Assembly (NCBI GenBank): GCA_029204225.1
Contig: CM055093.1
Span: 20,248,595-20,312,594, forward strand
Source of the DNA: Diphasiastrum complanatum
Taxonomy: Eukaryota > Streptophyta > Lycopodiopsida > Lycopodiales > Lycopodiaceae
DNA: 64,000 bases
Reading direction: 5' to 3'
Shown here: piece by piece, positions 23,538 to 36,172 of the stretch
Layout: every line of letters begins with the position of its first letter
How positions within the stretch are numbered: the stretch's first letter is position 1
Program-made: the position numbers and the translations under genes
The notes under the pieces: model-generated
The model's input: only the letters and a program-made list of their open reading frames with translations
The model's database searches: none
What the model was told of the DNA's origin: nothing

Positions 23538-24590
23538 TATATGATCATGGGATAGGGACATTTTTTAATTTAAAGTTGCTTAACAACTGCTCTGATAAGT
23601 TGAAATATTGTAGCATATGTGTTGCTAATACTAGCAAAATCAAAGAAACCCTAAACTGTAGTTTTATCTAAAAAAATTGAATGTCCAACATCAGGGACCT
23701 GCAATTTTGTACTTTATATGAAAACTCCTATTGTTCATCAAAATGTATTGAATGGATTTACTAGTCAATATTGAACCTAATGGTTTTCTAATTCAGGCAT
23801 TTTTCTCAATGTTTTGATGAGAAACATCTACAAGTAAAACAAAATAGCTAGATGAAAAACACAACAGTTGAAAACATATCATTATCTAATGATCAAGTAA
23901 CAAAAATCAGAATATGCTTACTTGAATGCATGAATTCTCCTATTTTGATAACCTCCTTTGAAATAGCTTGAATATCCTTCCAACCCTGTCACTTTCACTT
24001 GTTGCTCTTAGCCTTCTTCTTTGACAATTCCACATCTCTCAACAATTGTAATATTTCAAAACAAATAGAATGTAAGATAGCTTGCATTTGCTTTGATTAA
24101 TTCTATTTTTTATATTGGAAGTTATCTTTTCTAATTATTCATGATTTCTTCTAAGTTTTGAATTTTTTCTCTAAGGTCTTTTGGATAACAAAATCTCTTT
24201 CACGATAATAAGAAGATATGCGTCTAAACTCACATTCTAAAAATTGAATCCTTGGCATAGATATTTTTTTTTCCATAATTGTGCAATCTCTCACAATATC
24301 CTAGTAGTCCATTATGCCCATTACATATCCATGTAACTAACTGAATTATTGGAGAAAATGTGGGATGTGTTAGAGTGCTAGGATCATGAGAATACAAAGT
24401 CTCCTCTATCCATAGATCTAGGTTTCTCTTTCTTTCAGCCCTATGACAAAAACGATCCTTACAAGATATTGAAATTCATTCAACCTCTCTTTGTTGTAAA
24501 GGATCCAAATTAGTAGAGATATCCAAATGGAGGAAATACAATGTTGTCATCAAGAAAAGTAGAAAAGCAATCACAAGCATCAAGGTACTC
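23538..24590 (-). pseudogene. P0: transposase-like pseudogene, second copy
   Basis: A duplicate of 11426-12338 that extends about 130 bases further on its 3' side. The extra stretch translates as FDFASISNTYATIFQLIRAVV, the counterpart of CDFAGIRRDAYGIIFKIIKEA in P1, which strengthens the claim that P0 and P1 are related genes in opposite orientation. A small indel near 24460 breaks the amino-terminal frame that is open in the first copy. Confidence 0.68.
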
Positions 24591-25320
24591 AAAACAAATG
24601 TCTAAAACAAATAAAAATATACACAAGTATGTACTTATCTAGTATAATATCACCAATTCTATAACATCAATTCAATAATTTTGCTTTCTTTCTTATTCAA
24701 ATTTGGAGATGGTGCTCATATTTTCATTCCAAGTAGAAATTTGCTCATCTTAACCATTGGAGGGAATGCATATTTAAATTTACGTAAGCTAAACTATGAA
24801 CACTTGAAATTTATTAAGCATGACATTAGATACTATGATTAGAGCATTGGGAGTTGGGGAAGCTTTGAGAGTGGTGTGGGAAAGCAAATAAACAATTTTG
24901 GTTTTCTTTTATTTTGGCTTTTCTTTACTATCCTAGATGGCATTCCTTATAGGATCATTTTAACATTCAAAATGCTATTCTGTGTCTTTAGAATAATAAG
25001 AATGATCCACATCTTGTTGGGTAGGTTTTTCAAGAAAATGGAGTAATAAGGAGGATGATTAAGACCTTCAAGAAAAAGGTGAATATGTTTTGCATTCTTA
25101 ATAGTCAAGGAATGAAAAAATGGACTTCAAAATACAAAGAAGCTAAAGCTCATAGAACAGCTATTTGAGCCACTTCTAGAAGAGGGCATAGAAGACAACC
25201 ATACCCGTTGACCTTGCTATTTTTCTCAAGGACATGACACTTGATTGGTTATTGGATACCCTTAGACAAGACACAACAAATAATGAGGAAAGTAATATAT
25301 GTATAGAAAATAAAAACTTA

Positions 25321-25344
25321 GAGAGAGAGAGAGAGAGAGAGAGA
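25321..25344. repeat. (GA)12 microsatellite
   Basis: A perfect array of 24 bases at the position matching the 88-base array of the first copy. Confidence 0.97.
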
Positions 25345-25603
25345 TAAAATTTGAAAGGGAATGCGATTTCTAGATAAGCTATGTATCTAATAGACATCTC
25401 ACATGTTTAACTAGTAATTTTAGCAACACAGTTGTTAACATGCACATGCCATCAACCACAGTTTATTTGATTTCACTAACACATGCTGTACTTTTTTGTT
25501 TAGCACAAAAAATAAATTACATCGTGGACACATGGACAACATTTTTGTGTAATAAGAATATAAACACATATGACTATGGATAATAATATAAACACATATG
25601 ACT

Positions 25604-26036
25604 ATGCAGTCATAGCAAATGCTACAAAAAGGGAGTCTCACAACCATAGTTGATAGCAGTCTAATCTCTACTCAACTTGATTATTGTGGGACAATCCAGC
25701 TTTTTTGAGTTTGATGTAAAATGGTTCAAGGTTATTTGTAATGATCCTAATGTGACTTTGCTAGTGACTCCACCAAATTTTGGAGAGATCAAAGTAATAC
25801 ATTTATTGTCTCTCAACAAGGTGAGCAAGTTCATAAATGTGTTCAATGCAAGTAGTCATGATCAATGTGCCATTTTGTGTCAGTTAATTGATCTTGTATA
25901 GAGCTCAAGCAATTTGAACAATCAATAATGTTTATGCTTAAAATTACAGGTGGTCTTTCAACCCGACCAATCAAATCCCAAAAGGTGGTATGTGATTTAA
26001 GTTTCTCCTCAAGTAAAAGAATATTTGAGTATAGAG
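25604..26036. other. S2-specific sequence flanking element C
   Basis: This stretch and its continuation at 30316-30548 have no counterpart in S1, where 13397-13399 (ACT) joins the two sides directly. A short frame at 25677-25901 has no motif that I recognise. Either S1 lost about 660 bases at a 3-base ACT microhomology or S2 gained them. Confidence 0.6.
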
Positions 26037-26598
26037 TGTGAAATTTCAGAGAAATAAAGACCAAGAATGGATCTAGATCAGATCTCAAGAGGTGTTGGAA
26101 GCTAGATTACTTGATCTACTAATCAACCAATGATTAGATCTAGAATTAGATCAATTTCCCATCAAAAATCTAGCAAGAACAACAAGCAAATGATTAAACT
26201 TGAGACCTACTGCCTTCACACATGTGAAGAACAGTACCTATACGGAATTACAGTAGAGAGTGAAGTACACAAGTGTTAGAAAGCAATAGAACCATAAAAT
26301 CACAACACAAATATGAGAATACTCAAGATATGCCTCCAAAACCAAGATCTTGCCCCATTAATTATCTCAAAGTGGATCCATCATGGATTAAATCCAAAAA
26401 TCATCATACTCTTTCTCTAAGCCACTTCCAACACAGGTCATAGTGCTTATCGATATCCACTTTGGCTAAGATACACTATGAGTGAACAAATCACTCTTGC
26501 TCTTGCAAGACTCAAGATCATACATTTGATGAAATAACCATTTGCTTTCTAATTGATCTAAAATCAATTTCAAATCATTAAGAACATCAACTATGTTC

Positions 26599-27883
26599 TC
26601 AAGAGGCATCATACTCAACTAGTATTGCTTTACTCCAACTTTGAGTTGAAAAAGTCTCACTAAAGCAAATTGATTCACCAAATGACATAAGAGAAGCAAG
26701 CATGAGATGTATACCACTTGAAATGTGCTCCTCTTTCCCTTGAAATGTGAGCCATATGAGCTCAACCATGTCTCTTGATATTCTTCTTCGAATCATTACT
26801 TGAGAAGGACTCTCCTCCTCAATCCTTGGCACACTTGAACCTTGAGATGACTCCTCAAGATCAACTTCTTGGTGCTCCTCCTTGATGGAAATCCAAGACC
26901 TCCATGTCTCAAAATGATCACAACAAACATGATCATATAATGTGCACTTCATATGATCATCAACATTACTAATGCTAGAACCATAAGTCCAAAAATCACC
27001 ATAGCTTGGCATGATTTTTCTAATATTGAGATAAAAAAGTATATCCATCTCAATAAGGCTAAATACTTGCTTATGGATATAAGTGTCCAGTTTGGATGCT
27101 TCACTTATTCTCATAAGAAGTTTACATCTTGCCTTTAAAATTAGAAATTTACAATTTTCAACATTATGAATGAACACATCATTCATGATCTTATTGACAC
27201 CAAAAGAAAATACATCATGAAGGCATTTCCATTTCCTTGACTTTATACTCAATGTAAGTTTACAAGGAAAACATGCTTTGTTATCTATTAAGGCATCACA
27301 CTCAACTAGTATTGCCTTAATCCACATTTGAGATACAGAAATCTCTTCAAAGCAAAATAGTTCCTCAAAAGATGTCATGAGAGCATAAATGGAACTATTT
27401 TCATTTTGTGATTGCTCCTCCTTAATCTTGCTTGGTTTCTCCTGGATCATAACAATAACTTTGAACTTATCCAAAGTTCCAAACAAAATGCATTCCAAGG
27501 ACATGAAATAAATCCAAGTGACATTATGAAAGTGACATCTATCTTTGCATCTTGAACCAAACAATGCACTTCCAAATGAAAAACTTCAAAAGGTTTGAAA
27601 TGTGTGGTGATGGACTTTTGAAGACAAATCTTGTAAGTCCTTGTGAGACTCCAAGCCTCATGCATCTTTCCACGAAGGAAACACCTTTCCTTGGATTTGT
27701 CCTTCTTGACTTTGAGCTTTGAGCTTGAAGCTCCATCCTTCACCTCGGCCCCCTTGCTTTGGTTCTCCTTGGATGGATTGGTCTTTATTTTGTAGCATCT
27801 TGAGACAAAATGATATCTCTTGACAAAGGTTGCATTTAGGATCCTTACTTGCCTCTAATAGGTTGCCACCTATGGATGCCATG
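26599..27883 (-). pseudogene. Degenerate gag-pol frames of element C
   Basis: Reading starts with MASIGGNLLEAS near 27883, like gag of G. The bulk of gag is missing and the frame passes straight to a damaged zinc knuckle (KCNLCQEISFC). A 321-residue frame (27564-26599) then stays open without any stop. Its order follows Copia pol but its residues are eroded: a hinge-like SFEELFCFEEI…WIKAILVECDAL, an RT-like stretch FLILKARCKLLMRISEASKLD in place of KARLVAKGYAQ…ID, and a second hinge with EEHQEVDLEES and ELIWLTFQGKE. There is no YVDD, no DDE and no RNase H. The same eroded residues appear in element F, so they were fixed before amplification. Confidence 0.75.
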
Positions 27884-28084
27884 ATGAGGAAGTAAAACCT
27901 TGTGATATGACTTTTCAAAATGTAATTTGTGACTCTCAAGAAACTAGATTTGAACACATTCAACAATCTAGAATCATCTACACAAGATCTAGACCATAAA
28001 TTTTGAATCATATCTCTTTTCAACCTAGTCAATTGGAAACTAAGCTTTGCTTTGATCACTAAAACAAAAGCAGTCTATCAAATC

Positions 28085-28730
28085 ACAAAAATCAGAGCCA
28101 AACACCCCTATTGGACTCAACAAACACCAATGACTCTTTCTTTTGAGAGTTGGAATGGATTTGAAAAGATTTGACACCTAGATTTTCCTTTTCTCTTGAC
28201 TAGTTCACTCAACTTTTGATATTCCTGAACAAAGGATGGGTTTTGTTTCAAATACTTGAAAATCAAACTTAATCACTTCTTTTGGACTCACTCTTGACCC
28301 AAATAATATCACTCTTGAGATTTGGATTGAATTTGATTTGATTTGACAACAAATTAAACCACTAATTTTCACAAAAAAAAAATTCTACACTAGATCACAT
28401 AAATTTGACATGTATACTTGATTCAAACACACAAATATCAGATCCAATCACCCCTTTTGGAATCCCTCTTGATCCAAAGAATCTCACTCTTGAGATTGGA
28501 ATGGACATGAAATTGTTTGATAACAATCTATGTCAAGAATCTTTCCCCAAGCTTAAACTTAGACATCTAGAGATTCACAAAGATATCAACCATGTATGAA
28601 CACTCAAATATGGATACATACAATGTCAAATTGTGCTCAAAAATTGAATTCATTCACCCCTATTGGACTCCACCAAGTACCAATGACTCTTTAGAGTTGG
28701 AAGGAAATTCAAATTTTTAGAAATGTGATA
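28085..28730 (-). repeat. Leader tandem repeats of element C
   Basis: Four diverged units, each containing TTTTGGACT or ATTGGACT followed by a CTCTT…GAG-TTGGAATGGA block, start near 28103, 28275, 28450 and 28655, a period of roughly 170-206 bases. Element F has the same arrangement at about 52670-53200. The rest of the leader to 29439 contains CACACGTGTG near 29093 and GTACTGTACGGCC near 29265 but no gene. Confidence 0.7.
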
Positions 28731-29452
28731 CTTCTCTCTCACTAAGATATGTGCTTACAAAGAGCTAATGCCACTTAGCAAGACACTTAAGATTTCACTT
28801 GGAGGACTTATCCAAGGGTGACTTCTAGCACTTAGATGCTTCTAGTCTCAACCCTTTCACTCTTGAACACATCTAGAATGAAGGTACAATGGATTTCAAT
28901 CTCTCCCCTTGCAAATCACTCCTTAATCTATGGTTTTTGGCAAATTTTCACTCTCAACTTTAATGCACACCCAAAGCATCTGAGAATCAGCTTTAATGTA
29001 CTGTAATAAAGCTTCAAATAATCTATATGATTGATCTATACCAAGAACAAATCAAAGGAATAGAAACAATGCAAAAAAGGGTACGGCCTCACACGTGTGG
29101 GAAGTACACATGAAGCCCACAACAATATTTGGTACAAATATAATGATTCTATCTATCTATTCAAACTCACTACCTCAAGATTAGCTAGTTTTCAAAAACT
29201 TGCTAGTTTGGGTGTATGAGTAAGATATACCATCAAACTGAAAAATATAGCTCCAAAACTAGTACTGTACGGCCTCACACATGTTAACAATACCCCTGCA
29301 GCCCACAACTAAGTTTGATGCACAAATATCAAGGCTGACTAACTCTTCAAACTCGCCCACTCAAGGTTAGTGAGTTTTCTCAAAAAACTTGCCAATCTGG
29401 ATGTTGTTTAGATCAATGCTTTAATCTCTTGTATTTGGCTCTGATACCATGT

Positions 29453-30315
29453 GAAATTTCAGAGAAATAAAGACCAAGAATGGATCTAGATTAGATCCTC
29501 AAGAGGTGTTGGAAGCTAGATTACTTGATCTACTAATCAACCAATGATTAGATCTAGAATTAGATCAATTTCCCATCAAAAATCTAGCAAGAACAACAAG
29601 CAAATTATTAAACTTGAGACCTATTGCCTTCACACTTGAGAAGAACAGTACCTATATGGACTTACAGCATAGAGTGAAGTACACAAGTGTTAGAAAGCAA
29701 TAGAACCATAAAATCACAACACAAACATGAGAATACTCAAGATATGCCTCCAAAACCAAGATCTTGCCTCATTAATTATCTCAAAGTGGATCCATCATGG
29801 ATTAAATACCAAAATCATCATACTCTCTCTCTAAGCCACTTCCAACACGTGTGAGACAGGTCATAGTGCTTATCCATATCCACTTTGGCTAAAATTCTAT
29901 TAATTTGCCACATCATCATTGGTGGCTAGTGTTGACCTTCTAGATTCCTACAAATTAGAAAATAGGTCCTACAATCTAGGAGATTTGACTTTTGACTTGC
30001 ATGAAAACTATATACAATGGATGTGAACTTTCTATATGATATTTCACACGTGGGAGACCACTCCTACCCATGTGATATAGCATTTTCTACCACTAGAATG
30101 GTGCCAAGTGGCATAATACTACTAAACTAGTTTTTGGCCAATTTAGCCACTAGTTTCCAAATGAAATGATATGTACAACCTATATGATCTATCTAAATGA
30201 CTTAGGCATAGATTTCACATGTGGGAATAGGCTCCACACATGTCTACTGATGATAGGTACAAGTCATTATGGTATTTACAAGATTTAACCAAGTTAGCTT
30301 TTGCCAATTTTAACA
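29453..30315 (-). repeat. 5' LTR of element C
   Basis: 863 bp in reverse orientation, adjacent to the priming site complement. It contains several CACATG/CACGTG words, including TTCACACGTGGG near 30050 and CACGTGTGAGA near 29846. Confidence 0.9.
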
Positions 30316-30942
30316 TAGAGATGTCGTCAAGGACATGCAACCAACTATCATTATAAGAGTTCCTACGTTCAAAAGGGCCCTCTAAAAAATGCCACATAGG
30401 ATCAAGGAATTAGTCAAAATTAAAAATTATAATACAAGTGCATGCCCGCAATAGTTCAAATACAAAGTCGCTCTAGTTACAGTCATGGTCACAATCATGG
30501 TTAACTAAGGTTTCTCTTGGAAAAAATCATCCCTCGGGAGAATGAACTCTTGGGAGAAGAGAGAGTGAGGGCAAAAATTGAAAAGAAGAGTGCCAACTAC
30601 ATTACACTATAGATTGAATAAACTAGAAGAAAAATAGATGGACGTCATTGTACCATTTGCATTAATTAGCAATCACCATCTTTGAATGCTACATAAAATG
30701 CCTACATCTCTTGAGAGAAAAGAGAGATGGCAAGATCTGAAAAAAGAAGAGCGACAACCAAAATACACAAAAAAAATGAATGAGCAGCATGGCAAAATTT
30801 GAATAAAGATCAATCTCATTCTTCAAGTGCTACGTGAAATGATAAATTGGTATGTGAAATGTATAAAGGCGCTGAGTATGTTTCATTTATTTATTTTTTG
30901 CTGAATTCATATTGATTGTAATCTACTTTTTTTTTTCTTACA

Positions 30943-32610
30943 ATGAAAAAAGTTCGTCTTCATATAGATCTTCCTAAAGAACATGCTCCTTTGATTAAAA
31001 GAGGTGTCAAAGCGCCTTGCTTATTAGTTGATGATTGTCTGCGCTATAAGGCTGACGGGAAAACAAATCTGGACCTCTAGGCAGACTGGACATTACATCC
31101 TAAAGATCCATATACCATGCAAGATCCCAAATTCTCTTTAGTTACTCAATTGATATATTTTGTCTATCATGGAAATAATGGTGTGCTAGGTTGTTGTAAA
31201 AGATTAGAAGAATATGGTAATGCATTTTCAATGGAAAGAATCCATTGTTTAGAGGATGTAATTAGACGTATATCTTCAAATTGTGCTCAAAAAGACAATA
31301 TTTTGCAAATTAAATTGCTAGAGAATGAGGTTCTTCAAAATGAAAATGAAAATCTTCGAAATGATAGTGAATTGTTACAAGAAATCATAGTGAGTACAAC
31401 AAAAGACATTGATCAAATGAAAATCGAATTGAATAATGGTCGTTCTGCATACTCACAACTATTGAAAGATGTTGACTTGATAGGTAAATAGGTAAAAACA
31501 AAAAAAACAAAAGCAATTTGTCGTAATATTCAACGCAAATATTCATAATTTCTCATCAACAAGAGGCTATCGAAAAAGGAGGATTTATGCATTCAAGTAA
31601 GTTTTTGACTTTTGGCCTTTGCAGTCTCTTTTTTTACTTCAAGAGTTTGCATCTTATGTTGTTTTTGCATGATTGTAAATTGTAACATTAATCATCTATT
31701 ATTTAATTTCTGTTTTACAGATCTGCAATGGTTGGGAGTCAAAATGTGAAAGACAATGCTACGTCTTTGAGCTCTGTGTTGACAACAAAATCAACCAAAT
31801 CATTGACGACCAATAATCGAAACAGTCATGTTAAGATACAAATTGTTGATGCATTAATGATTGAAGTACAAAAGATACTTGACAATACTATAATTCTACG
31901 AGCATGTGATTTTGCTGGAATAAGCAGACATGCTTATGGCATCATATTTAAGATTATCAAAAAGGCTTTGATGTTGGTTAGCATTAAGAAATTTCTTATT
32001 CCACGACCATTTCAAATAAAACGAGAGCGTGATACATTTAATAGAGGAATTCAAAAGATTACTGGTGTTCCATTTCATATCAAGGAAATATATCAATCAA
32101 AGGACAATAAGTCCATGTCTTACATCGTCAAATAACTTGTTTGGATATATGAATATGCTATTAAGATTTATTATACAATTCTATTATATTTCCACAAAAA
32201 AGGTAGATAGTAAGATAGTCTTGGTAGTAAAGTTGGATGAATCGGAACTTATTGAAGGACAAATAATGGAGAGCGTGAGTATAACACTCATAAATGTAGC
32301 TCTTCAAAAGACAAACAATCAAAGAGATTTCAACTTCAGTGTTCAGTCCAAGAATGACATATGGTGGTTGGCAGCCTTTGAGGTATGATATTTTAAAAAC
32401 TAAAAAATAAAGTATGTTATTTGGATTTGCAAAACAACATATCCCAAAATCATCAAAGAGAATATGGATGGGGAACTTTTCAATGTACCTGGAATAGGAG
32501 ACTTCAAGGTAGAGTGGAATTTGGTTGGTGATTTGAAAACTCTAAAAAGTATGTTCAATGTTTCCCATGAGGCAACCTCTAAAACTTTAAAAAGTATGTT
32601 CAATGTTTCC
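30943..32610 (+). pseudogene. P1: transposase-like pseudogene, second copy, truncated
   Basis: A duplicate of P1 from ATG 30943, with the same TAG after NLDL (near 31078), so that stop predates the duplication. The coiled-coil part is uninterrupted here (31117-31491, 124 codons), because solo LTR H1 is absent. The second coding part (31728-32135) is open through PRPFQIKRERDTFNRGIQKI, better preserved than in copy 1. A small deletion lies near 32430, and the gene stops at 32610, where element D begins. The carboxyl block with QGLEK is deleted. Confidence 0.65.
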
Positions 32611-32860
32611 CATCAAACATTTTGATTCACTTTACAATTCTCCACACGTGGGAACATCCTCCACACATGTGAGATTCACTTACAAACTTCTATCATAAAA
32701 AAATACCAAGCTAGATTTTTGCCAATTTCTCACACTCCTCCTCAAAAAATACCTTGGAAAGGTACTAGATCACTTGAGAAGTTTGTAAATCTTTTTGAGT
32801 GGATCCTTTGGTATGCATGAGAAGTGAGGATCAGCCAAGGGATCCATCATAGTAGCACCC

Positions 32861-34855
32861 TCACCATATCCATGATAAGATCTCTTTGGTAGAGATCTCT
32901 TGCCAATGCCTTTGAAGAGTGCTCCACCAATATGCCACTATGATCATGGGCTTCCTCCATGCTTGATGATGATCTTTGCTTTGAAAGTTCCACTTGCATG
33001 ATGGATGCACCAAAAATAGAGAAATCTGAGGCTTCCAAGCCTCATAAGGATCATGGAGATCAAGATCATAAGATGTGAAACAATGATGATTATCAAGATT
33101 ATGCTTTCTAGCTTGACTACTCCACATACAATGAACTATATCCATGATGGATCTAATCTTGATATCAAAGACTATCTTGATCTTTTTTAGGCTAGTTACT
33201 CTCTCAAGGATGTAAGTGTCCACTTTGAATGCTTCACTTAATCTCAAGAGGAGTTTACAATTTGCCTCAAAACATGTGAAAACATGATTTTCAAAAAAGT
33301 GAGTACCAAGCTCAATCTTGTTCTTACTAGAACCAAGAGCATACTTTTGACAATACAATATCTTGCTTTCAAAAAGTATTGCAAACACATCTAAGTCAAT
33401 AATGACAAGAAACATGTCCATACCATAAGCATCATACAAAACTAGTATAGCTTTTCTTGAACTTTGAGATCCAAAAAATTCAATGAAGCAAGATAGCATT
33501 TCAAGCGAAGGAAGAGATGCATATATGAATGTATTGTAGTAGATACAACATGAAATATGCCCCTCTCTGCCATGTAAGGTGAGCCATAAAGACTCGGCCA
33601 TGCATCTTGAAGATCTTCTTGAAATCATATGAAGAAGAAACTCCTCCTCACACATTGGCCCCATCATAACTTGAATACCTTCAAAAAATATAACTTGTGA
33701 TGCTTCTTGAGAAGCCTTGATCTCGGCCACTTCCAAGATTGAATCTTCATGCAATGTGACATGTCTATTCATAATCACCTTTGAAATAGAGAGTGTAAAG
33801 ACACTAAAGGCCTCCTTAATGGTTGAGTATCCAATTATGATCCATGAGCTTGGATCATCCTTCCTTCTTGTTTCGAAGAGAATATGTGCAAAGCAAGCAC
33901 TACCAAGTTCACTAAGGTGATCAACCTTAGGCTTCATCTTGAATAAAGCTTCATATGGTGCTATTCCTTCAAGAGTTCCAATACTCCTCAAATCTTTGAT
34001 CTTCAATAAGAATTTCTTCTCAACATATGCTTTGAATAATAAGGAATAATCATACACCATAATACTTGAAGAGAGAAGATATGTGCATCTTGTGTGATCA
34101 CCCTCCTTTGAATTATTGGACATATAAGAAACATCAAGAGAGTTTGCACTCTCACTTGGATCCAATTTGTAGTTGCCTTCAAATCTTGATCCATATGAAA
34201 GGATCTCACCATCCTTCTTGATCACACAATTGTCAATATTGAAATTGACATCAAAGCCACTACCAAGAAGTTGGCCAACACTTAAGATGTTCTTTGTAAG
34301 CTTTGGGACAAAAAGAACATTGTTGAGAAAGATATTTTTAGAAGATGCAAGCTTCAAGGGAATAATCCCTACTCCTTCAATATTGCACTCATGCTTACTT
34401 GCAAAGTATATGGTCTTCTTGACTCCATCATAAGGCATAATAGATGAAAAAAAGTTCTTGGAGCCACACATATGTGAAGATGCTCCACTATCAATATACC
34501 ATGAGTCATCCTTGTTGAAGGTGGAAGAGGAGAAGCTTGATGCCATAAGAGAGCCTTCTCCATCACTTGCAATATAGTCTTCTTTCTCATTGGTGATGTT
34601 GGCTTGATTGAGTTGATTCTTCTTCTTGAAGCAATTGGTGGCATAATGGCCTTTCTTGCCACAATAAAAGCACTTGATCTTCTTCTTCTTGAGATTTGAA
34701 GTAGAAGAATGAGAGGTATCCTCCTCTTCCTCTTCATCTTGGTCTTTAGCTTTGTCATTAGAGAAGTGATGGTGTTGCTTCTTACTCCTCTCTTTGTGCT
34801 TGGCAAATAGAACTTTGCCATCATCATGATTGAGTGATAGCTTGTCCATCCTCAA
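32861..34855 (-). pseudogene. 664-residue open frame: zinc knuckle, protease, collapsed pol of element D
   Basis: Residues 62-75 form a C-x2-C-x4-H-x4-C knuckle and DSGASSHM follows at 122, so RNA binding and protease parts look intact. Then the GAG-pre-integrase finger is missing, and the integrase is joined in frame from LKIKDLRS to GIAPYEALF, removing the second Asp and the Glu of the DDE triad. The carboxyl integrase part (RRKDDPSSWIIIGYS) and hinge (RRSSRCMAESLWLTLHGRE) remain. RT is reduced to an eroded stretch (CKLLLRLSEAFKVD) with no YVDD, and the frame ends in DHHQAWRKP…. No stop interrupts 664 codons. The same tail is found in G and related residues in C and F. Gag upstream is in other frames. 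Confidence 0.8.
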
Positions 34856-34876
34856 GAGTTTGTACTCTTGTCTTGA

Positions 34877-35418
34877 TTATTCAGAAATATGCACACTTTG
34901 AAGGGCCTCCAAACTTGGTAGCTCGTCCTTAATGGCATAGGATTGGACAAGGTTGTCATATTCATCTCTCAAGCCATTGAGAATGACTTGGACTAGCTCA
35001 CTTTGATTGATTGAGTCACCAATACATGCAAGCTCCCTATGAATATCCTTGACTCTCAAAACATAATTAGATGCACTCTCATCACTCTTTTGACTACTTT
35101 GGAAGATTTGATTTCTAAGAGTGAGGAGCCTAGAGGTGTTCTTGAGACAATCCCAAGCTTCCTTGGATTAGAACAATCACCAATCTCCCTCAATATCTCA
35201 TTAGAGACATTCATCTTAATGTAGTGGAGAGCCATCCTAGCTCTCTTCTTGTATTTTTGTACTTCTTGAAGGACTTGAGGCTCCTCCTCAATCCCAAGTA
35301 CAATGTCCATCACATCTTGGAGTATCAAGATGGACTCCATCCTCAACTTCCATATTGAATAATTGGAAGTAGACAATCTCTTACTTGGTTGCAACAAGTA
35401 TGAACTCATTGAATTCAT
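34877..35418 (-). pseudogene. Gag amino part of element D, frameshifted
   Basis: The frame begins at 35418 with MNSMSSYLLQPSKRLSTSNYSIW and runs to GDCSNP, where a small deletion near 35165 shifts the frame. A second piece (35059-34877, MRVKDIHRELACIGDS…) carries the rest of the gag core and ends in a stop (SE*) about 20 bases before the zinc-knuckle frame. Gag is therefore broken twice, although the downstream frame is open. The leader 35419-36159 has no gene. Confidence 0.85.
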
Positions 35419-36172
35419 GTAAAGTGGAGATAAATAAAAGTGATGAACAAAAAATGTTGCTTCTTTATCACTATAGGATCCAATAATGGTGTGCTACCAT
35501 CTCCTATGCAAGATCTTGCAACAAACTGTGAGATGATTCTCACTAGCTATCTCAATCTCTCCAAAACTAGATCTACTTCACATCAAATGATGGAGTATGG
35601 GCAAAGTTAGGATCAAACACTCTTATCACGTGTGAAATACACTAGGAAACCAAATTTGACTCAAATACAATGATATTGCATGAAACAAAATGGCTAAGAT
35701 CTCAAATCAGTGCCTAGATCACATATAGATGAGATTGGTAAGCATTCAACTGTGATTTTGGACCAAACAAGCAATCTCTTGACCAAATCAAATGTGTCCA
35801 CCCAGGTCTAGGTACCCTACCTAACCCTCTTCAAAAGCCTATAGCTTTTGATTGGCACACCAAATGGAATGAAACTGATTGCATCAGAAACTAGACAAAA
35901 ATAGCTTCAACACAAGCTATCAAGCAAGATAAATGGATCAAGCATGAGAGGACTTCCAAAATGAAATTTGATGTTCCTCACACATGTCTGAGCACCTGAT
36001 TCTGTACAGTACTAGGTCAGACCCAATCAATGTCCTTTTGATCTCTTTTGATCCAGAATTGAACAAGATAGCTAGGAAAATGGGCCTTGACAATTTCTAG
36101 CTCAAGATTGATGAATAGTTTTCATTCAAATGGATCAAAATGCATGGTAACCTTAGGTAGGCTCTGATACCA

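Larger units (their letters stand above)
26037..30315 (-). mobile_element. Non-autonomous Copia element C
   Basis: Minus-strand element bounded by TGTGAAATTTCAG (26037, 29453) and TTTTAACA (30315), with a perfect 5-bp duplication TAGAG at 26032-26036 and 30316-30320. The priming site complement GGCTCTGATACCA lies at 29440-29452. The 5' LTR (29453-30315) is 863 bp. The 3' LTR matches only over about 26037-26472 and has lost the rest together with the polypurine tract. Most of gag and all RT and integrase catalytic residues are absent, so it depended on another element to move. Confidence 0.92.

Noticed and set aside
28085-28730. Leader repeats considered as a CRISPR-like array
   Set aside because: Units are long, diverged and head-to-tail without unique spacers, and the DNA is plant nuclear.
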